The notes below the pieces were generated by a model. It searched no databases. It saw only the letters and a program-made list of their open reading frames with translations, and was not told the DNA's origin. This document shows positions 20,975 through 31,400 of a DNA stretch of 64,000 bases, piece after piece. This DNA is from Rosenbergiella collisarenosi (GTDB lineage Bacteria; Pseudomonadota; Gammaproteobacteria; Enterobacterales; Enterobacteriaceae): contig NZ_JABBFP010000002.1 of the NCBI RefSeq assembly GCF_018494085.1, positions 372,001 to 436,000 on the forward strand. The letters run 5' to 3'. The position numbers and the translations under genes are program-made. Position 1 is the stretch's first letter. Every line of letters begins with the position of its first letter.

Positions 20975-23941
20975 ATGGCTGGCCGATCATTAGGAACGCT
21001 AACGATAGATTTAATCGCATCGACTGGTGGTTTTACCAGTGGGATGGATAAGGCTGAAAAAAGCTCTGCTAAATGGAGGTCAGCTGTTATTAATGACATT
21101 GGTTTAGCAACCAAAGCCATGTCGGATAACGAATTTGCAGTCAAGGATGCGGTAAAAGTTCAAGAAACTTTATCTAAAGCTACAGAAAGCCAAAAAGATA
21201 GATTTTCTACCTTACTTAAAATAGTAGATCAATCCAGCAACTCCTTCAATGGTCTAGCTGAGAAGCAAAAAGCAATAAAAGAGCTTTTCAAAAGTAATGC
21301 CATAACTACTAATGAATACATCCAACTTACAACTGACGTTGAAAATGCAGCTAAAGCTCTTGAAGATTTAGCTAAGTCTGAGAGAAAGAACCAAGCAGAT
21401 AATCAAGCTTTGGCAGTAAAGTTTAAGCAATTAAGGGCCGAACTCGATCCTACCTCTGTTGCATTTGAAAAGGTAGCAGACCAACAAAAAACACTATCTT
21501 CGCTTCTTAATTCTGGTCAAATTTCTCCCGAATATTATAAGAAACTTAAAAGTGAATTAGATAAAATTTCAGATTCCATGGTTAAATCTGATACTAACGC
21601 TTCTTCTCTACGAGGGTCATTAGTATCACTGGGTAAATCAACACTTGCTGCAGGTGCTGCTTTAGCGGCATCAACCGTAACAGCGGGAGTTGCAGCATTA
21701 TCACTTATCAAGTCTACCTCTGATCATGTGACCGAAACAGATCGCTGGGCTAAATCTTTGGGTATATCTACCTCAGCTCTCATACAGTGGCAGTATGCAG
21801 CAGAAAAAGCGGGGCTTTCCGGTGATAATATTGCAGATATTTTTAAGGATTTAAACGACAAAATAGGTGATGCTGTACTCAATAAGTCAGGTGAAGCAGC
21901 CCAAGCTTTAGATACTCTAGGCTTATCCGCCAAAAAATTACAGGAACTAAGTCCAGACAAGCAACTGCTTGCTATTGCAAAAGCAATGGATGGGATGAAT
22001 GTAGCGCAAAAGACCAATATATATGAAAGCCTTGGTAATGATCTTACCAAATTGATGCCACTATTAAATGATGGGGCAAAGGGTTTAGATGATTTAAAAA
22101 ATAAAGCAACTGACTTAGGAATCGCACCTGACGATGCTGATATAGAAAAACTGGTAGCAGTTAATAAGGTGTTTCAGGATTGGGGGGATAGCATTGATGG
22201 ATTTAAAAACAGATTTGTTGTCGCACTAGGTCAAATTGACCTTACACCTATTAATGAATCACTCAGCAATATCCAGAGCGTATTAACCAATCCTGCCACA
22301 TTACAAGGAATGTCTAATTTAGTTAGCGGTGCCTTAGATTTGGCGAATTTTGTTTCAAAGGTCGCAGCCGGTCTGGGAAACATAGCCCAACTTACAGGGC
22401 AAAGGATGGCAGCGCTATCTGGAAAAATTGACGATACAGATAAAGGGCAGGTTTCACAGAGGGTTCAACTCCTTGATATAACTGGTAATGGCGACACTGA
22501 TGAGGCTAAGAGGTTAAAGAGTAGGCTTAATTTTTTAAATGCTTTAACTGGGAAAATTAAAGATGCGAACCAAGCAGCAAATGCTGCTAAGGGATTGCAA
22601 AATTTGCTTGAGCAGATGGGAGTCGGGAATAGCTCAGATAATCCCTATGGTCTGGGTAAGGATGAAAGCAATCAAAACAAAAAGCCACCAAAACCACCAA
22701 AGCCTAAGGTTGACCACGCAGCACTAAAACTGGATAACTCATTCTCCAGTACCGAGCAAGCTTACCTCAAGCAGATTGCGCTCATTGATACTACCGGGAA
22801 AAAATCAGCAGTAGTAACCGAACAGCAAAAATTAGCTTTTGATTTATCGACTGGGAAACTTGCAGGGCTAAATGCTTTGCAGCAAAAACGATTACAGTCA
22901 TTAGCTGCCGAGGTTGATCATCTAAATGCTGTAAAAAAAGCCAATGAAGATAATGCTAAAGCGCTCGAGTACGTGAGTTCCCTTCACAAAGAGAACGAGG
23001 CGAAAAGACAGGGACTAGATGCAGACTTCATTGGAGCTTATAGCAGTAGCGATCAGCGCGATAGGCTCCGACAATTAGCCTCTATCAGGCAGGATTTCGC
23101 CGGGCGTCAAACTGACCTACAGAGCCAGTATGACTCTGGCGATATCGACAAGGACCTTTACGATCAGAAGACAAAAGCGCTTTCTGATTCCTTAGAAGAA
23201 CAACTGAAAATACAGACTGATTATTACAACAATGTCGACGCGTTGAGAAATAACGGAACTGCAGGGTTTATGTCTGGACTAAGCGACCAGATTAATGCCT
23301 CTGCAGATCTATATTCCAATATGCAGCAAGTCGGTGCGCAGACATTTAGTAATTTGACGGACATGATTACGCAGTGGGCCGAAACCGGAAAGCTTAACGT
23401 TAAAGATTTTGCGGCCACGTTTTTGCAGTCTATGGGATCGGCATTATTACAGTATGCTGCGGCTCAGGTTGCAATGGCTGCGCTGAGTGCGTTCACATCT
23501 TGGATTGGCGTTCCCTATGTTGGTCCTGCGGTTGCCCCAGCTCAGGCGACTGCCGCCGCCGCGGGTGCGGGGGTGTTTATGACTGCGATCGGTTCTTCGC
23601 TGCATGGTATGGCGCATGATGGTATTGACTCGGTACCAGAAACAGGTACTTGGCTTTTACAGAAAGGGGAAAGGGTTACCACAGCACAGACATCGGCGAA
23701 ACTCGATGCCACGCTGGAACGTGTCGCGAGTCAGAGCGGGGGCGGAACCTCTTATTCTCCTACTATCCATATTGGGATAAACGGAAATCCCTCCGATGCA
23801 ACCATTCAGTTAGTACAAAAAGCGGCGCAACAAGGCGCGAGAGATGGGTACAACATGGTTACCCGTGACTTATCGTCTGGAGAAGGGAAGGTTCATAAAG
23901 CGCTAACCGGTAACTATAAAACAGGAAGGAAAATTGGGTAA
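20975..23941 (+). CDS. Tail tape measure protein
   Basis: With 988 residues this is the longest tail gene apart from the tip and fibre. The opening AGRSLGTLTIDLIASTGGFTSGMDKAEKSSAKW is typical of phage tape measures. Long helical parts, a hydrophobic region at about residues 212-250 (LAAGAALAASTVTAGVAALSL) and another near 820-880 (LLQYAAAQVAMAALSAF ... GAGVFMTAIG) follow. It sets tail length and may be ejected into the host. ATG follows GGAGTGAG after the terminator, and the stop overlaps the next start. Confidence 0.92.
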   Translation: MAGRSLGTLTIDLIASTGGFTSGMDKAEKSSAKWRSAVINDIGLATKAMSDNEFAVKDAVKVQETLSKATESQKDRFSTLLKIVDQSSNSFNGLAEKQKAIKELFKSNAITTNEYIQLTTDVENAAKALEDLAKSERKNQADNQALAVKFKQLRAELDPTSVAFEKVADQQKTLSSLLNSGQISPEYYKKLKSELDKISDSMVKSDTNASSLRGSLVSLGKSTLAAGAALAASTVTAGVAALSLIKSTSDHVTETDRWAKSLGISTSALIQWQYAAEKAGLSGDNIADIFKDLNDKIGDAVLNKSGEAAQALDTLGLSAKKLQELSPDKQLLAIAKAMDGMNVAQKTNIYESLGNDLTKLMPLLNDGAKGLDDLKNKATDLGIAPDDADIEKLVAVNKVFQDWGDSIDGFKNRFVVALGQIDLTPINESLSNIQSVLTNPATLQGMSNLVSGALDLANFVSKVAAGLGNIAQLTGQRMAALSGKIDDTDKGQVSQRVQLLDITGNGDTDEAKRLKSRLNFLNALTGKIKDANQAANAAKGLQNLLEQMGVGNSSDNPYGLGKDESNQNKKPPKPPKPKVDHAALKLDNSFSSTEQAYLKQIALIDTTGKKSAVVTEQQKLAFDLSTGKLAGLNALQQKRLQSLAAEVDHLNAVKKANEDNAKALEYVSSLHKENEAKRQGLDADFIGAYSSSDQRDRLRQLASIRQDFAGRQTDLQSQYDSGDIDKDLYDQKTKALSDSLEEQLKIQTDYYNNVDALRNNGTAGFMSGLSDQINASADLYSNMQQVGAQTFSNLTDMITQWAETGKLNVKDFAATFLQSMGSALLQYAAAQVAMAALSAFTSWIGVPYVGPAVAPAQATAAAAGAGVFMTAIGSSLHGMAHDGIDSVPETGTWLLQKGERVTTAQTSAKLDATLERVASQSGGGTSYSPTIHIGINGNPSDATIQLVQKAAQQGARDGYNMVTRDLSSGEGKVHKALTGNYKTGRKIG

Positions 23942-24411
23942 TGGCCATGAACAGTAATATTTTTTACCCAACCAAATATCTCCCGTGCCCACTCAAAGAT
24001 GGATTTGGACTTAAGCCAGTATCCCCACTTAGAAGGACCAATTTAACTTCTGGGCGAGCGCGGCAACGGAGAGTGTTTACGTCTACGCCATCCGCAACGG
24101 ATATTCAGTGGCTCTTTGACGACAAACAAGCGCAAGTTTTCGAGGCTTGGTTTAGGGATGTGATCAAGGATGGTGCTCTATGGTTTAACATGCCGCTTCT
24201 CACGCCGATCGGTAAAAAAAACTACCTTTGCCGTTTCACTGATATTTATGAGGGACCGACCCCAGAAGGAGGTTTGTACTGGCGTTTTTCTGCAAACATT
24301 GAGCTGTGGGAAAGACCTCTACCACCGGTGGATTGGGGCAACTACCCTGAGTTACTTATTGGTTCAGATATTATCGATATCGCTATCAATCGGGAGTGGC
24401 CTCTGGCATGA
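23941..24411 (+). CDS. Minor tail protein downstream of tape measure
   Basis: The 156-residue protein starts at the ATG overlapping the tape measure stop. It contains a PLRRTNLTSGRARQRRVF segment and the DDKQAQVFEAWFRDVIKDGALWF motif common to small tail proteins following the tape measure in siphophages. It is a likely distal tail or tip-complex component (lambda M-like). Its stop overlaps the DUF1833 gene. Confidence 0.75.
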   Translation: MAMNSNIFYPTKYLPCPLKDGFGLKPVSPLRRTNLTSGRARQRRVFTSTPSATDIQWLFDDKQAQVFEAWFRDVIKDGALWFNMPLLTPIGKKNYLCRFTDIYEGPTPEGGLYWRFSANIELWERPLPPVDWGNYPELLIGSDIIDIAINREWPLA

Positions 24412-24890
24412 CAATACTCAATCGTCTGTATGCATCATCCGGCCCAGAGGTGCTGATCAATACTCTTCAAATTAATATTGGTAATGACGTTTATTACCTT
24501 TGCCAGGGTTATGAAGATATTACGGCAACTACCGAAGGGGGCGAGAAAGTTACTTTCACAGCCTGCGGAATAGATGTTGCTCTTCCCGCTAGAAACACCG
24601 ACGGCACTCAGGACTTAAAATTTGCTATCAGCAATGTTGAAGGCTTCGTTTCAACGACGATCCGTAAAGCCTTGGATTCGCTGAGCAGAGCAACGGTAAC
24701 CTATAGGCAGTACATCTCTACTCAGCTTGATTCACCTTCGACATCGCCTTACACGATGGCGATTAAGTCGGGTCAATGGACGTCGTTGCAGGTGCAAATA
24801 ACGGCGGGGTATATGAACTGGCTCGATACTGCTTGGCCGCGCTACCGCTATACATTACCCAATCATCCTGGTCTTCGTTACATCTCATAA
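24408..24890 (+). CDS. DUF1833 minor tail protein (lambda L-like position)
   Basis: From ATG 24408 (ATGA overlap), the product has 160 residues and follows the DUF1833 pattern: RLYASSGPEVLINTLQI near the start, YLCQGYEDITATTEGGEKVTF, and the ISNVEGFVSTTIRKALDS segment. The family is found in tail tips of siphophages. It lies between the minor tail gene and the NlpC/P60 peptidase. Confidence 0.8.
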   Translation: MTILNRLYASSGPEVLINTLQINIGNDVYYLCQGYEDITATTEGGEKVTFTACGIDVALPARNTDGTQDLKFAISNVEGFVSTTIRKALDSLSRATVTYRQYISTQLDSPSTSPYTMAIKSGQWTSLQVQITAGYMNWLDTAWPRYRYTLPNHPGLRYIS

Positions 24891-24899
24891 AGGCAATCC

Positions 24900-25283
24900 A
24901 TGTTTAATCCTGATAAGTACCTGACTGTCAAATGGCAGATGGGGGCTCGAGTGTACCCGATCCTTGACTGCTACGGCTTAGTCCATGAGGTTCGAAAAGA
25001 TTTAGGACTTGAAACTTGGCCTGATTTTAACGGGGTAGTCAGTGATGATGGGGGCATGAATAGAGAAGCTCAATTATTTCGTAGCAAGGTTTCAGAATGC
25101 CAATCGCAAGAGGGCGCTGTCGCTGCTTGTTTTAATCATCAATTAGTGGTGCACCTTGCAATAGTCGTCAATATCGATGGGCAGCTAATGGTGATGGAAA
25201 GCCAAAAAGGAACCAACGTTACCATAATGACAGTCCAACGATTCGAGCGACGCTACCGTAATCAGGTGAGGTATTTCAAATGA
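24900..25283 (+). CDS. NlpC/P60 tail tip peptidase (lambda K-like)
   Basis: The 127-residue protein resembles the NlpC/P60 part of lambda gpK: the catalytic cysteine is Cys24 in LDCYGLVHEVRKDLG, and the histidine is His85 in VVHLAIVV. It has only the peptidase module and no JAB/MPN domain, shorter than gpK. It may cut peptidoglycan cross-links at infection. It overlaps the tip protein gene by four bases. Confidence 0.82.
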   Translation: MFNPDKYLTVKWQMGARVYPILDCYGLVHEVRKDLGLETWPDFNGVVSDDGGMNREAQLFRSKVSECQSQEGAVAACFNHQLVVHLAIVVNIDGQLMVMESQKGTNVTIMTVQRFERRYRNQVRYFK

Positions 25284-28200
25284 CAATTAGAATTTACCCA
25301 TCTCTTATGCAAAGCGAGCCCATTGAGGTTCACGAGCATAGCTGCATAACCATAGCCGATTGGTTGGCATCAAATATTGAAGGTTGGTCGATTGACTCAG
25401 AGCACCCGATAGCGATTTTCCTTGAAGGAAAAGAGATCACCACGGACGAATGGGAAACGTCTGTCATCGCCAGTGACTGTAACGTGTCTATTTATCCCAA
25501 GCAATATGGTCCCGCCGCACCTGCTTGGTTGGTATGGACGGCTGTGGTAATTGCGATCGCATCGGCAGCGTATTCAATTTACATGATGCAAAAAATGGGC
25601 GGCATAGGTGATACGTCCAGTGGCGACCAACTCGACCTAAATCCGGCTAAGGCCAACTCAGCAAAACTTGGTGATCCAATTCGCGAAATATTTGGTCAAT
25701 ACAAAGTGTATCCAGATTACCTTGTTCAGCCGGTTAGTCGGTTTGATAAAAGCGACCCTAAAATTTATCGCACTGAAATGCTGCTCTGTTTGGGTGTGGG
25801 GCGCTTTAACATCAACCAATCAGGGATCCGCATCGGGTCCACGCCAATATCGAGTTTCGGTGATGATGCCACGGTCACTATTTATCAGCCTGGGGCCGAC
25901 CTTAGTGGCGATAGGAGAGCTGATAATTGGTACAACTCGACGGAAGTCGGCGGCACGACATCAGGGACAGCAGGTCTGGATTTAGCCTCGACGGGGCCAA
26001 GTAGCGTTAACGTGAATGCCAGCGCTATAGCATTGTCCGGTAACAGCATTACGCTCATCGGCGAAACGTCGAGTAATGAGGATGATAAAGACGACTCGGT
26101 GATCCCCGACAGCTGGAAAGAGGGGAGTATTATCACGGTCGAGGCTCCGGATAGTTACACTGTAGCCTCAGAATCGGGAAAAACGGTTATTTATGGTGAC
26201 TTTACTGAGCTTGTTCCCGTCGTCGGGATGCCTGTTACAGCTGTGTGGAACGATTACAGCTATGACCTATTTATAGCGATCGTTAGTAAAGGATCTCCGG
26301 CCATTCCCGGGCAAGGCGGAAATGCTGCAAGTATTACTGCTAATGCCGCACCGACAACTTACGATTTTAGCGCTACCGCCTTGTCTTTTACATTGACGTG
26401 GGCGGGTGCTAGCTATGTTATCTCTTTGACAGCAAACTATGTGACGATGCAGGGTTTAGTTGATGAGATCACCGATCAGCTCACTGGCTCTGGCTTAATC
26501 GCTACCGGTGAAAATATTCTACTTTCAATCAAAGAGAAAAACAGCCCTTACAGCGGCAATTCGATCGGGTATACCGTTCTTCCCTCAGCTATATTCGGCA
26601 ATTCTCCCACCGTGGTCCAAGGAGTTGCCTCTAGCGGCGGTAGCCCAGAGGTGCTTCCTTCACTGAGCCTTGCTTATGACAGTGCAAAGGGGCCAGTTTT
26701 TTATGGCCTACCCACAGGAACTCAGAGGATCTCAATCGGCCCTCAAGGTAACAAGTACCAAATTACCGACATTGATGGTCTAACGATCAATGTAAAACGA
26801 CTCATTGAGTCGGATGACGGATCAACATCAATCGATAATTCTTGGCCTGGCTTCACGGCGCGTACTTTACTCGACGCCAGCGTAACGGGGACTAATGATG
26901 AATATGATTGGATGGGGCCTTTCGAGTGCTGTCCCGACGGTGAAATAACCTCGCTAGTTGAGATGAATTTCGTATTCCCATCAGGTCTTGCTCACATCAA
27001 TAAAAAAGGTCATATCAAAAGCACTAGTGTGACGTTAGCTATCCAGTACCGGCAGACGGGTGGGGATTGGGTGGAAGTATTAAAGACCTACTCTCAGGGC
27101 ACTGTTGATGAAGTCGGGTTCACTGAATCATTCAGTTTGCCTAATCAATCCCAATATGAATTCCGTGTACGTCGTACTACAACGCCAGCTGGAGGTAGCG
27201 ATCGGGATTCTGTTCAGTGGCAAGCTATGCGCGCAAAATTGAGTAATCGGCCTAATCGCTATGCGGATGTCACTACCATGGCCGTCACGGTGAGGACCGG
27301 TAACCGCTTGGCTGCGCAGTCTGATCGACGAATTAATGTAGTCGCTACAAGACTTTATGATGGCTACCCATCCAGAAGTATCAGTGGGGCGCTTAACCAT
27401 TTACTCTCTACGACAGATGCGCAGATTGATACCACTGCGATCAATGCGCTCGAGGCTAATTACTGGACACCGCGCAACGAGACTTTTGACTACTCGGCCG
27501 ACAGTGACAGCACATCAATGCTCGACATTTTGCAGAAGATTGCGACCGCCGGAATGGGATACTTTCATCTTAGCGATGGTCTGGCAACGGTAGGGCGAGA
27601 AGGGGTTAAGAATTGGAGCGGAGTGATTACACCACAGGAAACTACTGAGGAACTGACGACCGCAGCCAAGGCGCCTACATCGGACGACTATGACGGCGTT
27701 GATGTGACTTACACCAACTCGACAACGTGGGCTGAGGAAACGGTGCAGTGCCGGACTTCGGATAACCCAACTCCTAATAAGGTTGAGAGTTACAAACTTG
27801 ATGGAGTGGTAACGGCGGACCGTGCTTATCGTATCGGGATGCGCCGCTTGATGAAATACATCTATCAGCGCTGTACCTACTCGACCTCTACTGAGCTGGA
27901 TGCGCTGTGTTATCGCTACGGCGACAGGGTAGTAATGACCGACGATATCCCCGGCAGTAATACGATTAGTTGCTTAGTGGTCGGTATGCAATACACCGAT
28001 TCACTAGTGACGATTGAGACATCGGAGCGACTTGACTGGACATTCTCTAACCCGCGGGTGTTGTTCCGGCTACAAGATGGCAGCGCGGTAGGGCTACTCA
28101 CACCAACTCGTGTTGATGACTTCACCTTTACGGTACCAAATAGCACTGAGCTATCCCCTGAACTATGGGAAATGGATTCAGGTTCAATCGAACCACCGCG

Positions 28201-28354
28201 GGTGATTTTTTGTAGCTCAGAAAGCGCGGGGTACGATACGCTAATCTCTGAAATATCACCGGACGCAGACGGTACCTGCCAAGTCACTGCATTAAGCTAT
28301 GACCCGAAATTCTACCAACACGATGATGATGCCTATCCCGGTAACGTCAGCTAA
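25280..28354 (+). CDS. Host-specificity tail tip protein (J-like)
   Basis: At 1024 residues it is the central tip protein. Residues about 1-80 resemble the lambda I-like ubiquitin-fold part (IRIYPSL, IADWLASNIEGW), followed by a hydrophobic pair of helices (about 78-103, WLVWTAVVIAIASAAYSIYMM) and the conserved NPAKANSAKLGDPIREIFGQYKVYPDYLVQP segment at about 120-155. The remainder is beta-rich and repetitive. It combines what lambda encodes as I and J and is expected to contact the receptor or carry the fibre. Confidence 0.88.
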   Translation: MTIRIYPSLMQSEPIEVHEHSCITIADWLASNIEGWSIDSEHPIAIFLEGKEITTDEWETSVIASDCNVSIYPKQYGPAAPAWLVWTAVVIAIASAAYSIYMMQKMGGIGDTSSGDQLDLNPAKANSAKLGDPIREIFGQYKVYPDYLVQPVSRFDKSDPKIYRTEMLLCLGVGRFNINQSGIRIGSTPISSFGDDATVTIYQPGADLSGDRRADNWYNSTEVGGTTSGTAGLDLASTGPSSVNVNASAIALSGNSITLIGETSSNEDDKDDSVIPDSWKEGSIITVEAPDSYTVASESGKTVIYGDFTELVPVVGMPVTAVWNDYSYDLFIAIVSKGSPAIPGQGGNAASITANAAPTTYDFSATALSFTLTWAGASYVISLTANYVTMQGLVDEITDQLTGSGLIATGENILLSIKEKNSPYSGNSIGYTVLPSAIFGNSPTVVQGVASSGGSPEVLPSLSLAYDSAKGPVFYGLPTGTQRISIGPQGNKYQITDIDGLTINVKRLIESDDGSTSIDNSWPGFTARTLLDASVTGTNDEYDWMGPFECCPDGEITSLVEMNFVFPSGLAHINKKGHIKSTSVTLAIQYRQTGGDWVEVLKTYSQGTVDEVGFTESFSLPNQSQYEFRVRRTTTPAGGSDRDSVQWQAMRAKLSNRPNRYADVTTMAVTVRTGNRLAAQSDRRINVVATRLYDGYPSRSISGALNHLLSTTDAQIDTTAINALEANYWTPRNETFDYSADSDSTSMLDILQKIATAGMGYFHLSDGLATVGREGVKNWSGVITPQETTEELTTAAKAPTSDDYDGVDVTYTNSTTWAEETVQCRTSDNPTPNKVESYKLDGVVTADRAYRIGMRRLMKYIYQRCTYSTSTELDALCYRYGDRVVMTDDIPGSNTISCLVVGMQYTDSLVTIETSERLDWTFSNPRVLFRLQDGSAVGLLTPTRVDDFTFTVPNSTELSPELWEMDSGSIEPPRVIFCSSESAGYDTLISEISPDADGTCQVTALSYDPKFYQHDDDAYPGNVS

Positions 28355-28365
28355 AAAATTCCATC

Positions 28366-28387
28366 AACCCGCTTCGGCGGGTTTTTT
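28366..28387 (+). terminator. Intrinsic terminator between tip and fibre genes
   Basis: AACCCGC (28366-28372), TTCG and GCGGGTT (28377-28383) with a T6 tail form a strong terminator after the tip protein gene. It is the third copy of the same hairpin in the late operon. Confidence 0.87.
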
Positions 28388-28404
28388 CACATATGAGGCA
28401 TTGA

Positions 28405-31400
28405 ATGAACAATACCGGCAATGCGGTACCTTCCACGAGTGTTTTGGATTTCGTTGATAACGTCCAAATTCTTGACCAGCTCATCAATAGTGATGCTTTA
28501 GAAATACAAAGTCGCTTAGGTATTAGCCTTAGAACAATTAAGTATCTGCAGAATATCTTAGGCGGTTTAAACCTTGGCGATACTTATGCAGACATTTCAA
28601 CAGGTATTACTGCTACACAGAACGGGACTTATTTCCGGGTGCCTCAAGGTGTTGGTGCTGAGTCGTCATTCATTTATTACTTGAACAATAATGGTACCGC
28701 CACGGAAGTAGCTAGAACACCAGGTACCGCGGTATTAGAGAGCGGAGTGCAACAAGCTAACGGCAAAGATATTGCCTCTGTTACCTCTGGGTTGGTTATT
28801 TACTACGATGGGACAACAACTTCTGATTCGGCATGGTTAGCATATTTTGTACCTGTTAAGTTCGGAGATGTCGTTACGTATTTCGGACCGACAGGAAGCG
28901 CAACCAACAATGAGAAAATGGGTTATCTGATCCAATGCGATAGTGCAAAAGCCTTTGTGGCGTCTCTGACAAATGTTACCTCAACAGGAGACATCACGGT
29001 TGTTAAGACTCTATCCGGTACGGCGACCCAAGACGGTTATATTTATGTCAGGGTGCGTGCTTCGGTGCTTAGTTCAATATCTATCAGCCGGACTAGAAAA
29101 ACGCTTGTGACCGAAGCTGAGTACCTTAACAATGTTTTATCTACAGACAGTGCCAATGATGCGGGTACCAGTTATGAAACTGGTGTAGTAATTAACTCCG
29201 ATGGCACAGTGAACAATGCAGCAGGTAATGCGTGGCAGGCATGCTATGTTGTTGCACCTAAGGGCACTACGGTTACCTACGATGGAGAAATTGGGTCGTT
29301 AACATCGGGTGAAGTCCTTTGTTATGTAGCACAATTAGATTCTAAAAGGAACTTTGTCTCATCACTGGCGAATTTCACATCGACAGGTACTAGCTCCATC
29401 TCGTCAATATCGGGAACCTCCACCCAAGATGGGATCATCTATGTGCGATTTCGCGTCACTTCACCGGCTGGCACACTGACAATCAATCGCCCTAGATTCG
29501 CTCCAAATAAAAATATTTTATCCAAGTGGTCAGTGACAGATTATACCGCTGTGACGGCTAACTACGTTGATAATCAGGTTATGTACTCGGGTGGTTCAGT
29601 TGTAACGGTTCCTGCTAGTAGTCTATGGCGCATGTACTACCTGCCATGCAAGGCGGGGGATATTGTTTCTTCTTATGGGCAAGTTGGTTCAAATACTGCG
29701 GGTGAGAAAATCGCCTATATAATGCAGCTGGATGCGAATAAGCAGTGGGTGTCTGACTTAAATACTTTCACATCGCTAGGGTCTGGCAAACAATCGACAA
29801 CCACGTTGACTGGTGTGGCGACACAAGATGGTTACGTTGCTGTTCGTGCACGTATTGTCAGTGGTATCACCAATCTAGTTAGACTGAGCTTTATCGACCG
29901 TTTGGCTCGCTTATCTGATATTCGTTCGATGGCGACATCAACGGCCTCCTCTGCATCGGTTGCTAAAGTATTCAATGCACCTTGGCATAAAGACTTGTCG
30001 AATTTACCTGAGGCTAATCCTGACTTTTCAGGGTTTAGCTCACCGCTGAATTACACTTTCAGGAAGCAATGGGCGAGGCGTGATTTTTACAACGCAGCAG
30101 ACTCATATATGCTGTCGTATATGTCTTTGGATAACAACCCTTGGAATAGCCAAAGCAATATTTACAACATTATGGCTGGTGGCGTATTTACAGCATCTTG
30201 GAATGCAGGAACTGTTAGTTTTAGCGCACCAACTGCGAACGGTAAGGCAGTAATGTTCGCGGATAAGTACAATCCATTCGCGACCAGTGAGATTGCGATA
30301 GGTAGCATCAAGGGTAATGCGACCCTAGGCATAATGTACGGGGACACCGCTCTTTCTAACTACGTAGCTGTGAGAGTTAATGCTGCAGGCGCAGTTATTT
30401 GCGAGGTCTACGTATCAGGCACCCTTGCAGGCACAACAACCTACAGCGCAAGCAGCTTTGCGGGAACGGTGCTGCAAGTACAAAATACTGGACTCGCGCT
30501 ACTCATCAAGCAAGTCAATGCTAACGGGACATGGTCTTGGGTAGGAAGATATTCTTATTCTTCTTTACTGGATGCTCGTAAGCTGACCTTCTTGGAAGCG
30601 TGGAAGACCTTTGTTTTCGCTCAAACCGATACCTATACCGCCGCAGATATAGCAGCCTTCACAGGATTTAGCAGCCGCATTGCATCAGGCTCTAACTCTG
30701 TTTCTATCCGCTTTCTTACCTACGAAGATGGAACCTTTATCCAGCGCGGTAAGTGGATGTATTACCTCGTGGAAGGAACCGGAACAACTATCGCAGACTT
30801 GTTTACTCAAATTGTCCGTATTAATTTCGATTCTGGCGAAGTCCAAATGATAGGAATGATTATCCAGGTCAGGACTGATGGTACAGATTCTGGTATTGCC
30901 ATTGCAGATGATTCCATCAAGGTTGTTTATGACCGGAATAGCAAGACATGGAAAGGCATTAGCTGCGGTATGGATTATGCGGGGACTTTATCAAGCGATA
31001 ACCTACGGCCTAAACTTTACTTCGAAACCAAACAAGACCTCTTTCAAGGTGGAGTAGTCCTCATCAAAAACTCTAAGCAATTATTGAATTCAGATGGGAG
31101 TAGTTTTGGTGTAGGCAGCAACTATGTTGAAGATATCGACTTCTATTATGATGCTACCACCAAGACTTGGGTGTTAACCGGAAATACGGTTTCTTCAGGA
31201 TGTAAAACCTTTAGGAGCCCAACACTGTACGATGGTATCACTCAGGAGTTCAGCACAAGCAGTGTGCCGTCAGGTGTCCGCGATACTGGGAACCAATTCG
31301 TCACAATAGGGGGTGTCAAATATCTGACAAGTGGAGGTTCAGCCAACAAGCTGCACTTGAGGAAATATGAGTCAGGATTAACCTATCTTGGGGAACTGTC

